Positions 47,760 to 58,143 of a stretch of DNA of 64,000 nt are shown here, one piece after another. The DNA is from Paragonimus skrjabini miyazakii (taxonomy: Eukaryota > Platyhelminthes > Trematoda > Plagiorchiida > Troglotrematidae): positions 121,895 through 185,894 of the forward strand of contig JTDE01000725.1 of NCBI GenBank assembly GCA_014338405.1, read 5' to 3'. The notes below the pieces were generated by a model. It saw nothing but the letters and a program-made list of their open reading frames with translations. It was not told where the DNA came from and did no database searches. The first letter of the stretch is position 1. Each line of letters starts with the position of its first letter. A program made the position numbers and the translations under genes.

Positions 47760-48536
47760 GTGAGTGAGAAATCTTATATGACCTGAGAACGTACCAACAC
47801 ACTGAAAACCGGTGTTAGAGTTCTTCAGTCAACTACCCTTATGTTGCCGAGTCTTGGAACAATTAAAATTACACACTGTCTTAGTTTGATCGGCACTTTC
47901 GCGTTCTGATAGACTTTCCCGTTAGCTCTGTTAGAATAGAATTGTGAGGCGAGATTTTCATCTTCTTTAGGGTCTATCAGTTGTACTTGTCAGTACCTTC
48001 GACCAGACTTTGAACTACAGTTCACATTCTTACGGGTCAACCAAGTCGATCGTCAAGTCAGTGAACGCACACCAGATTACACAGAATTACCAAACTTGCA
48101 CTATTGACAAACTTTGCCCAGGAATACTGCTCAGGTTGCCCGATCCTTACTAGAGAATACATACTGATTGTCCTGTGAATTCCAATCAACTGCCTCTTGA
48201 TGGAAGAATTGGTTAGAGGTAAGTAGCAATTACATCTTGAACACACTCACGATTCTCTATGTAGTGATGAACTTATGAAATATCCCTTGTAATGGTGGTT
48301 AAACTCATATGTTGGTAAATTTCAAATGTACCACTGAGATCAGATCAACCGAGATGGAAAAAAGTGAGACGTAGTAAACGTTTTCGACAGATACACTTGG
48401 CTGATGAAAAATTTTGTAACTCACAATAAGGCACAGTTGAAGACACAGATGCTCAAAAGCAGACTGGCCTGCCAGTTGGACTAAAGAGGTAATCCACTTG
48501 AAAACATATGGTTTTTCTTATTATGATTAACACTAG

Positions 48537-48686
48537 CCGATTTATTTTTACCGAAATTGTCCAGAAGGTGATTATTAAATATTGGTCTACCACTTCATTA
48601 GAACACATTTCACCTAAACTATGGGACATCGAAGTTCCACTGAACATACTACTTAGCATGGCACCAAACCGTTTGCTGAGTAAACA
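48537..48686 (+). CDS. Candidate exon of the nested unknown gene
   Basis: 150 bp, acceptor aacactag|, donor aaca|GTAAAT, phase 2 to phase 2. The peptide contains TEIVQKVIIKYWSTTSLEHI and LWDIEVPLNILLSMAPNRLL. A further open stretch at about 48979-49189, ending in a good donor (TTC|GTGAGT), may be the next exon. Its phase does not fit this one, so either an exon is missed or the gene is damaged. Confidence 0.35.
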
Positions 48687-49273
48687 GTAAATGTGAAGAA
48701 AAACTCAATACCAACGACAGCTACACCCGCAAATATCAATAGCTTATACAACTGCCATAGACAATATCGTGTGTCCAGAATTCAATATCCAATTTCATCC
48801 TTCACTAATATCTTATTACTGCAGTATGCGAAATATAATCTCAAGTTTTGAATTCTCTACAATTTTATTGCAATTGTATTTATAATGACAAGTAATTCCA
48901 ACGCTTGCTGTTTCAAACAAAGGTAAGACGACTGTCGAATATGAACTTCATGAAATGCCTTTCATGCACTCTTTGAAGCTGTGATGCAGTTCATTCAAAA
49001 CTGGAATGCTTCACATAATAATGTCTTTACACGATGTGAAGAGCGATATGCTGTTTTTCCGAAAGAATTATTCACAAATGAAGTCAGTATGCAACTTCAG
49101 GGAAATGATGCGAATCTTATTAAACACAAGTCATTTCCCGTAACATTTATCTACAGTACAAACCTCATTATTTTCAATATTGACCATTCGTGAGTAACCC
49201 AATATATGAACCACAGTGCTTTTAATTAGTAAGCCAACAAGAAACGGACCTGTAGTGTATTATTCACACCTAG

Positions 49274-49405
49274 GTGTGTTTCGACTGTCTCTCAACAATT
49301 TATGTTCCAGCCCAGATGATAAATACTGTTTTAAGTACTTGTACTATGGAATTAGAGGGATTACATAACAGATTCTGGCAGAAATCATTGGCCCGGTTGT
49401 TTCAG
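49274..49405 (+). CDS. Candidate exon of the nested unknown gene
   Basis: 132 bp, acceptor acacctag|, donor TTTCAG|GTGATA, phase 0 at both ends. The peptide includes VPAQMINTVLSTCTMELEGL and ends FWQKSLARLFQ. It joins in frame to 50044. Confidence 0.35.
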
Positions 49406-50043
49406 GTGATAGAAAAAGTATCACGTTTCATCATGTCATTCGCAACACTTGGGAGCTGTCCATGCCGAGTTACATAGAGATGTCGACACAACCTTTTCAC
49501 GAGTTGAGGGTCACCCTCAGTCCGAGGGTTGACCACAGGAAATCTATCAGTGAAGCTCAGCCGAATTCCACTACAATGGTTGTCCCACCCATCAAATGGC
49601 TAGTTGATTTGATCAAGACTAATGTTGCAACAAGCCAGCCCTGTTTCCCAGACCAGCAATTCGCTATGGATATGACAGTTATCACCTGAGAATTTTAAGG
49701 AAGAGTTGTCCAATTCAAGCAACTTTCACAGAACCCTTGGACCTTACTTCGTGACAACTTACGAATGCCATGCATTGCTAATTTCACGTTTGTATGTCAG
49801 ACAAACAGCCACTCAGGAAATCCTCGTAGACCTTCTATTCGACGGACTGTATTGCGTCAGATCTAGGGTCAATGGTTGTTCATCGCGTGACACGAGGACG
49901 TAACACAGTCGTTGAAGTTTACGCATCAAACACTAGATCACTGTCGTGATTTTTACACACAATACATTCCATTTGTAAAAGGTCCCGTAGTCTCATAAGA
50001 CAAAGACATTGACTCCATATGTACGTTTAAAAATTTGTTTCAG

Positions 50044-50217
50044 AAATTTGGTCTTACCAGCAGCACAATGCATGAGAACTGGGGAATGATGAATTTAAGT
50101 TTGAAAAGAAACTTTGAGTCATTCGGACGAACCACAGACAAATCTAAAGACATTGCACGAATCAACTTGTCATCCTTACTAAATGAGTTAGTTTTGGACG
50201 CTTCTTGGAGCTTGTGA
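50044..50217 (+). CDS. Candidate terminal exon of the nested unknown gene
   Basis: It starts after aaaaatttgtttcag (good acceptor) in phase 0 and reads 57 codons to TGA at 50215-50217. The peptide is polar, with NLSLKRNFESFGRTTDKSKD. Together with 47595-49405 it would make a plus-strand gene opposite to the Roco gene and inside its intron. Function unknown. Confidence 0.35.
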   Translation, partial: KFGLTSSTMHENWGMMNLSLKRNFESFGRTTDKSKDIARINLSSLLNELVLDASWSL

Positions 50218-52250
50218 ATAATATTGACCGGACTTTTTAGATGTCTTGGAAATCAGAATTTACCCAAGACCAACCATTAGTTCCGGATGTTTCTGTCCAG
50301 AGGATAAGGCTGAACCTCAAGGATACAATTCGACACATATCCACACATGTGAAGAATAGTCTTGGGAACAAATTTGCTCACTTCACTCACGTTTTTGTCG
50401 AACTGGTGAGGTCACTATTCCACACGACCATAAAGATATACACGACCGCGAATCACCAGAAGTCAGTTCGGAAAGAGACAATGACTCGACTTGTTAGTAG
50501 AAGCTACCATAAAAATGTCTTTTAAAAACAATTATTTGCCGTCTATAAGCAATTGTCGAGTGTACAAATGGGATGGTAAAGCAGAATTGCTCTGATGAAA
50601 CGTCAAAGGCTAATCATAGGATTTAGGATAGCATACGAACCAATGTTGTTTCCGTAACACAGCAAGGCTACGTATAAACCTGGTGTGCCCGGACCACATG
50701 TATTTGCTTCAAAGAACCATTGACTACATTTACAAAATAAAATAGATCTGATCACAATTCTACACCAGACAGACCAAGCGAGAACTGAAAACTACAACAT
50801 GTGAACATCAGAGGGGACTGTGATTATTAGAATCTCCACAGTTGCTAGTCGTGTTGTGAACACGCGTTCGACAGAAAACTGCTTTGTTGTGTTTATTTAG
50901 CGAGGGTTTAAAACATTGCACGAACAGTACGTCACAATGAATATCGATGTTACGAAGACCAAGGGCGCTGTAACTTGAAATGATGGTTGTGGGCTTTCAA
51001 ATAGATGGCTATCGGTTATGAATATAGGTATGGTTATAAATATGGACTTGCGTCAATAGTTGACTGCAAAGAACTGAACAATGAACAAATCGTACTGATG
51101 ATTTCAATTTCCATCTTCTGTCAAAAACTGATCCCAAAGCTAATTCACATCTGCATCGACATCGTTTTTGTCACCATATCCAAATACCCCAGCGAAGACT
51201 TCACTTTCATATACGTATCACCCATCTAGTATCTGTCACCTAGATATGTACTGTACGGTTGATTGATTAATGTATTGCTCAACTTATATAGCAGTTTTAT
51301 TGAATCACATTTCATTTGCTCTAACAACTCCAAACTTTTAATTACTTCAAATAGTTTGACAAATATTTTGAACAAACAGCGATACGACAACAATAAACAC
51401 AATTGCCGATAGTACACAACTCTCTCGGGAAACCACTACTCAGTGCTACACAAGTTGCCTAATAAAAATTTCTCTGAAAATTTACAGCTCCATTTAATAG
51501 ACTGGAAATATCATTAAAATTAGTAATTTTCTAGTAAAAAGATGTCAGCCTTTTAAGGAATTGCACGTAAACATTAATGTTGTCCTTACTGGTTCAAACC
51601 ATGAAAAATTAAGCTACCAAATTGTGATCCTTATGCAGTAGAAATGTACTGCTGTTGTAGATGATTAAACTTTAGTAAGGAGTTCAGATGGGACATCACC
51701 AGTGTAAAAGTACTGGATAATGAACTCGAATAACCGGTATACCAGCTAAACTTCCTTGCTACTGCGAGAGACAAGTTTAAGATTTAAAAAATTAAGTAAT
51801 TTTTATTAAATCAATGTGGTTTTTGGAAAATAAGTCCAAATTGAGACTAACATTGTTTTACTGGCTTCATACTGATAACTTTTCTGTGAGCCTTTAACAA
51901 TTTTCGTAAACTAGTCCGCTTTTGTCACTATCATGAACTCACGGCAGTTTGTTGTACTTGATACATATCCATTTTGTACGTTATATTTAAACATTTACCC
52001 CAGTCAACCATTGATTATATAACGGTAAATATTTCTCATCTTGCCTGAACCATTTATGTTTATTCTGTTTTGATGAACACTTTCTCTGAATTATGTTTAC
52101 GAGTAGGTATTTAAATCTTTCCAGTGGTTAATTGGAGACCCAGTTGCGAAACAACTTGGTTCGAGCCAGTAACAAAAACCACACAGCTTCATGCGGTATG
52201 TATTCTGCTAGGCGAAATGTATTCTCAGATTGAAGGCTCACAACTCACGT
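50218..52250. other. No gene recognised
   Basis: AT-rich. A 94-codon plus frame at 50241-50525 has no motif and no splice support. The rest is without coding signal. Confidence 0.4.
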
Positions 52251-52256
52251 TTTATT
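52251..52256 (-). terminator. Possible alternative polyadenylation signal for exon 1 read-through
   Basis: AATAAA on the minus strand, about 76 bp after the stop (52334-52332) that is met if the donor at 52379 is not used. It could allow a short Roco form ending within COR. Confidence 0.4.
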
Positions 52257-52379
52257 CAAGTACATATATTTAAAACATATATTCCAACTGTCCACTACAT
52301 ATAAAATGCACACATGATAATTCAGGTCTGTTTAATGCTTCTTGTAAAACTCCTCAATTACCACGAATACGGGACTCAC

Positions 52380-55148
52380 TTTTATAAGATCATCCATTAT
52401 GCCAGAACGTTCCGCTAACTCTTTATGGTAAGTTTCACATGTTGGATAAGCTAGTTCCATCCATCGCCACAACAGCTCAATGAAACACATTGGGTTTGAC
52501 AAGTAGGGCCTGCTCATTACAAATCGATTGTATTCTGCCAGGGCGACCCATAAGTCGGAGTACACTATCCCACTTCCACGTATCAGTTCATGCCGACATT
52601 CTGCTAGACGACGTGCTGCGTTAGTGGTTGTGCCACACTTGAAGTGTCGCAGTAAATCTGATGAAATATTTGGAGTCAAATTAGTCGCCGTGGTAACACG
52701 TTCTGCTGAACTGGTCAACAGCTTTGGTAACAATGGGTTGGTTAAATATTTAAGACAATCTAGTAAAACCGCCGGTCGAATGAGAACTAGCTGCTTTGGA
52801 ACCGGTCTTCTGTCAGAATGTATTTCGTTATAATAGTCTCTTTCCTGTTTCGATAACATTAAGTCTGGAATATAGAACTGTCCTGTGTCTTGCAAATACC
52901 GGAACAATGCAGCCACGTCGGAGCTGGACAGATGAAATTTGTTTTGGATGATACAAGCAAATTGGTTTATTTCCATGACGATAGCCTTCTTACCATCCGA
53001 CTTTTTTGCATCAAACTGTGAATTTACAATTGTTTCTAAATAGTCATCAATATCTGACCACACCGGAGGCATCGGAGCCAGCAAGTTTGGTAACAGGGAT
53101 GAATTCTGTAGAGTGTAGGCGACTAGGGTTTTGAGCAACCTTTCCCATCGTGACCTCGTTATGTCACCTTGATCGGTGCAAGAGATTGGTAAAGCAGCAC
53201 TATACAACGACAATTTTGTGGATTCCAATATCTCATTCAGTTGTTCATAGTGTTCACTCAAAGAGACGGAAATAAAAGGCAAATCTTCTATACGTTTTAT
53301 CTCTTCGGTAAACCAATGTCTTCGGTTTTGTAAATAGACTAACACGTCTGTATGCATCTGGTTAAGAAGACGTTTCATTTCTGATTCATCTGGTTTCAAA
53401 AGGTCACATTTTGTTCCAACCAAAATAACCGTGAGTTGATCCGATCGAGGCAGTAACATGTCCAGCCATTGTCCAATCAATAAATGAAATATTCGGTTTT
53501 TGTTTTCCGAAGTTGAGTAAATATTCAAGTCGACAAACAAGACTATAATTGACGGAATTGTAGTGAAGTAGGTTATCACTTGCTTGTAATCATTCAAACC
53601 CGAACAGTCCCATATGGCCAAATTGATGGGCCGACTCTGTACTTGTTCCAAATCACCCACATTCGGACGTTGTTGCAGACATGCAGCATCAAACGGGATG
53701 TCAAATATATCGATTCCAAATGTCTGTTCTTCACTTGCGTCTGTAAAACGACATTGACCATCCAACAAACTTAAAACTAAACTGGTTTTTCCACAACCTG
53801 AAGATCCTAGAAACATTGCTTTCAAACCATGGTAGATTTGGATATCTGTTTTACTCTTGTAGTAAAATTCCATCATAGTATCGATCCCGTCTGAGGCTAC
53901 AGTCTGTGGCGGCCAAGTCAGAGGGTTCTTTCCAATATCCATCTGGAACAATTCGGAAGCTTTTATGCCTTCCAGTCGGCTTTTGTTGTCAATCCATTTG
54001 AGCATATTAGCTGGTACGGATCGAATTTGGTTATGACTCACATCTAAGTTCCGTGTAACTCGGGCCAAGCCGATCGGGATATTCACGAGAACGTTGTAGG
54101 ACAAATCGATTAAGTGACAAACAGCAAACCGTATATTCGTACCAGGCTGAATGGTGGGTAAAACAGAAACATTGTTGTGATCGGCCTTGATCAATTGCAC
54201 ACAAGGCAAAGCGAATAGTGAACCGGGCAGAGTGACCAGTCCATTGTAGGACAGATCTATAACACGTAAGTTAGTCATGCGCCGCATGCCTGCGCCATAA
54301 ATTGGCTGGGTAATTTGATTGTGAGCAAAATATGCATGTTCCAGTCGTTTCAATTTGAATAAATCCATGTGTAAAGCTGTAAACTGGTTGTAATCACCCA
54401 TGAGTACACGAAGATTTTGCATTGAATGAATTCCGTTTAAATTGGAAAATCGGTTCCCATTTATGTACAAACGTTTCAGTTGTTTCATACGCGAGAATAG
54501 ATTCATTGGTAAGTTACCTTCAAACAGGTTGTGCTCTAAGTGAAATTCTGTAAACGAATGCAACCAGTGGTTGTCTGGTTTCTCTCGCTGCTTGATGCGT
54601 TTTATCTGATAGACTTTGTACTGCTGATAGGCCGTTTCCAACGAGTTCCAGAATCCAGTAGACAGTCTATTGTAACCCAAGTTAATCGATTCCAAGTGTT
54701 CACTGAAACGACATAGCAGTTCGGCCGGAACACACTGGATATTCAGTTCAGACAAATTAACTCGGATGAGAAATGGTGCAGTTGCGTACAACAGGTCGAA
54801 AGAGGACTGAGTTAGCTGTATAAGTTGTAAGCAGATGTGGGAATCAAAATCGTGAAAAAATTTGTAGGTTTCAACAGTCGATGCCGTCAGTTCTGGTAAG
54901 TACTCCAGAATCGAATTCAAAAAGATATCTTTCCCCGCTGTTGAGGTGACTTCTTTCGCTACCGTTGCTGATGGAATGCGTTCTGGTAGCGAATGAAGAT
55001 CGCCCATCGGTTTGACAAGAATCCATACCGAACTGTCGCTGGCGTCCTCAGAGTCGGCGAAAGATTTTGTGAATCTCTGGGCTTTCACTTGATCTTTTTC
55101 CTCTTCGGTTTGGAAAAACAGTCCTACAGACAAATTGCAGCTGTTCAT
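52380..55148 (-). CDS. Roco-family protein (LRR-Roc-COR), exon 1; LRRK1/MFHAS1-like
   Basis: 923 codons to a strong donor (AAA|GTGAGT); unspliced, the frame runs to 52332 (938 aa). Residues ~125-415 are leucine-rich repeats (for example LRVIDLSYNGLVTLPGSL, 294-311; NLDVSHNQIRSVPANML, 367-383). The Roc GTPase follows: P-loop GSSGCGKT (448-455), switch-II-like DCSG (514-517), and TKCD (579-582) as the guanine-specificity motif. COR-A starts near 690, with ALFRYLQDTGQFYI (747-760), LVLIRPAVLLDCLKYL and LWRWMELAYP. Roco proteins are dimeric GTP-binding signalling proteins. Whether this one has a kinase is open. The start is the first ATG, directly preceded in frame by TAA and 30 nt downstream of a splice acceptor. 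Confidence 0.92.
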
Positions 55149-55178
55149 TTATACGTTTGTATCGATCCGAACGGAAAC

Positions 55179-55180
55179 CT
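55179..55180 (-). promoter_or_regulatory. Splice acceptor just upstream of the Roco start codon
   Basis: The minus strand reads ggtattctattccAG|GTTTCC, placing an acceptor 30 nt before the ATG. It could end a 5'-UTR intron or accept a spliced leader, since flatworms use spliced-leader trans-splicing. The sequence alone cannot decide. Confidence 0.5.
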
Positions 55181-56097
55181 GGAATAGAATACCGCCATAT
55201 GGAACGGATTGAGTACATATTGTTTTAGAAAAGTACGCACAACACCACTGATCAGCTGATTTTTTGCATGCTAGGTCACAGTATTGTCTTGAATATATCG
55301 ATTTTCTATTGGACTAACTATTAAAGCTGGACTGAACTAAATATTTATTTTTGTGGCATTCTACTCACATTTTATAATAACTAACAACGTGAGTTGTTAT
55401 TGATGACACCATAGACGGCTTGAGTTGAACTTTATGTGGTCTAATCTATGAGTCCCCTAGCTCAACATTAACTGGTAAGACGACAGATTAGACAGATAGT
55501 GACAGATCGCTAACTAAGTCATATGATCGACTCTCAACAAACTTCAGTTGATTGTAGTATCCACGATGCAACAGAGGTCTATGTAAACGGATAGAGTCTG
55601 TTCACGGTGCTAAGTATTGAGTGAAAGCTGTTGACATCTGCTTATCTAGACCAATACTTATGAACAGTTCCTTCGGATTTCATAATCAACGCTCAGTCAG
55701 CTAGCTTATTCAAACAAACACATTACAGTTGTGGTAGGTAACTCTAGCTATCCCGTCCAATGATGGCCAATATGTTACACGCCTGTAATGATGTATGTGA
55801 GGTACTTGTTGTCAAATGCGGATGATCTTCGTGAACTTTGCTGAACAGATATCTGAGGATAAATACTAACTAGATATCTGGACTTCCTGTTACTGCGTTG
55901 AGTTCAGTCGAAGCTATACTTGCATAAAGTTCAATTGGCAGTGAAAGCGGACGTGAAACACAATGTTGGTGCAGCCTTAATGCATACGAAATTTTGACAC
56001 CACATAAACTGCATCATAAATACGCATCGAAATGTTTAGTTATGTCAATAGAAATACTGAACACATAATAAACATCATCCAAAAGTTTGAACAACGA
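55181..56097. other. Intergenic between two minus-strand transcription units
   Basis: AT-rich, no coding signal. No TATA box or other promoter element can be asserted. Confidence 0.4.
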
Positions 56098-56337
56098 TTA
56101 AAAATATAAGGTGTTCACCAAATTTAATACACTTCCTGCTTTTCCCCATCTCCTACGTAGCAGCGAGCTCTTAGTAATCCGGGTGCCGGTCCCAGTTTCC
56201 ATTTGGTTAATCAAGTAGTGCCTGATGTGACCACCACGACAGCTTCCATGTAAAAATGGGTTAACTTTCTCCGTTTGTACAGAATGCGCAAATAGTCCAA
56301 GTGAAAGTCCCAATTCATTACCAATTTCCAGGTATCT
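56098..56337 (-). CDS. Candidate terminal exon of an unknown gene upstream of Roco
   Basis: On the minus strand an acceptor (gttcactttgccatag) is followed by 79 codons and a stop at 56100-56098, starting in phase 0. The peptide begins RYLEIGNELGLSLGLFAHS and has a basic C-terminal part (KSSLLRRRWGKAG). The exon at 56983-57080 ends in phase 0, so the two join in frame. No family recognised. The short distance to the Roco acceptor (~0.9 kb) on the same strand would allow a polycistronic arrangement, which is inference. Confidence 0.4.
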   Translation of the reverse strand, partial: RYLEIGNELGLSLGLFAHSVQTEKVNPFLHGSCRGGHIRHYLINQMETGTGTRITKSSLLRRRWGKAGSVLNLVNTLYF

Positions 56338-56982
56338 CTATGGCAAAGTGAACATCAGGTTGAGAATTGTGCACATGAACCTTAAAAACTCTTCAGTTAT
56401 TTTCGCAATTTTAATTCGTATCTTCCAGTTGTTCTGTAACCGTCTTCCGACATCATTACCATGTCACTTTCACCGGATCTTACTGTTTGATCTTGTTACG
56501 GAATCAAATGATTCACTTCATTCAATACTGATAAGCATAACACGTTGAAACCCACAATCACTGTAAGTATAAACGAAATTCAAACAACCTTAAAAACATA
56601 ACCATACGTTACAACACCGAGTACTAGATAACGGAACGTGATTTACTAGGCTACTGTCCATTGAAGTATACTGCACCCGTGTTTCTGTTAACGGACAAAA
56701 GCGTACTAACTGCTACAGGCTACGTGTTATAGCCATTTAAATTGAGCACAAATCACCTATTATAGCTTGGTGAACACTGTTTAGCTGCATCTTTCACACA
56801 CTCCCATACATCTAATACAAGCGTTATTTAGTCCATAACTCTCAAAAACTTGATGCAGGCACCTTCCGCGCAAATCATTAGGTGATATTGCTCATGGCAA
56901 CAAAGGTGGCGTCTGAATGCTGCAATTACCAGGATGAAATAATCTTCCTTATTCTTCGTCATCATCATAAGACATTACTCAC

Positions 56983-57080
56983 TGTTAGTAGCAATGTTTG
57001 TGGTGCGCATTCAAACCAAGTAGAAAATCTTGTATATTTAGATCCACTTGCAAATTCAGCTAAACTTGGATGATACAGAA
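56983..57080 (-). CDS. Candidate exon of an unknown gene upstream of Roco
   Basis: 98 bp with acceptor ggttatag| and donor CTAACA|GTGAGT. Two bases then 32 codons, ending in phase 0. The peptide LYHPSLAEFASGSKYTRFST opens it. The acceptor lacks a strong pyrimidine tract. The upstream exon is not found. Confidence 0.35.
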
Positions 57081-57849
57081 CTATAACCCGTTTCGATATT
57101 ACAGAGTTTTACTGTAAAGTTGAAGACTGCTAATTTTCAAACTTGGTATTAGCCAGATATTTTTTTGGTATGAATGGTGATCTAATCGAATCCAGCGGTA
57201 AGACATTGTTTTTCTAACCAACCTGCTATTGACTAGAACTATCAGAAACACGGACGCTGACTAATGGATCAGTAGATCGATTCTATACCGTTCTCCATAT
57301 AATCGATCCCTTCAATCTGGATGGTTATTAGGCAGAAAATGATTATCAAGTTAGTGTGCACATATGACCTGGAACAACCTTTAGCCCGATGACGGTGTAA
57401 CGGGCTGCATATATTGTCAGTAAGGGATGTGTTGTTTGTGTGTGGACACCCTTAATCACTCCATCATTTTGCGTAGGTTGAGACCAAAGCGTCAATCGTT
57501 GTGCACACAGAATTTGTGGACGACTGCTTGGAACCACGATAGCGACTTGTTTAAACGAACGGAGTTTTTCCTAAAAATATGCTTGTGTAAAGTATGTGAC
57601 TGGATCAAATGAACCTTTGGTGCTGTTCAATTTTAAATACAATTGTATAATCACAAACTTTTATGTCGGTACCACGAAATACAACGTAAAAATATGGACT
57701 CCCTTTGGAAGTGTTCAGAACTACCACTACAAATAGAGAAAAGGGAATGTCAAATCGCTCCTGATGATTTAGGATAGCCCACTGGGTAACGCATAATTGA
57801 CAAGTCCCTTAACACCGGGTTAGAAACGTCAGAAAAGTCGTTCGAAATG
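57081..57849. other. No gene recognised
   Basis: Short frames without motifs on both strands. Confidence 0.4.
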
Positions 57850-58143
57850 GCCGGACTTTATACTGTAACATACAAACCGGTCGTCTTTACTCTGACTGTC
57901 CTATATATTTGCGGACCAACTTCGCGGCAAAATGGTAACGCCGGAGGAAACCGTTCTTCCGAAATAGGAGTTCCAGCAAAAGTCCTGTAAAAGGAAACAA
58001 CACAAACCAACATGAGCCAAATGCTCAGTAAGCCATGCACACGAGTGACACAAAGGGAAACTAAAACGGCGTAAACGACACAGCAGCATGCCTCGTTAGA
58101 CAATGCAAATTCAATCCATGCGCGCTTGCTAGTTTCGACCGCA
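57850..58143 (-). repeat. Dispersed repeat R2, minus copy
   Basis: Its reverse complement aligns with 61611-61880 at about 75 %: gaaactagcaagcgcgca start, gtgtgcatggcttactg, tgttgtttcctttt.caggact, cggaagaacg.t and aagttggtccg. The shared intron-acceptor-like cttttgcagg inside may be coincidental. Family unknown. Confidence 0.65.

Noticed and set aside
52528..52833. 101-codon plus-strand frame
   Set aside because: Lies wholly antisense to the Roco exon 1 COR region.
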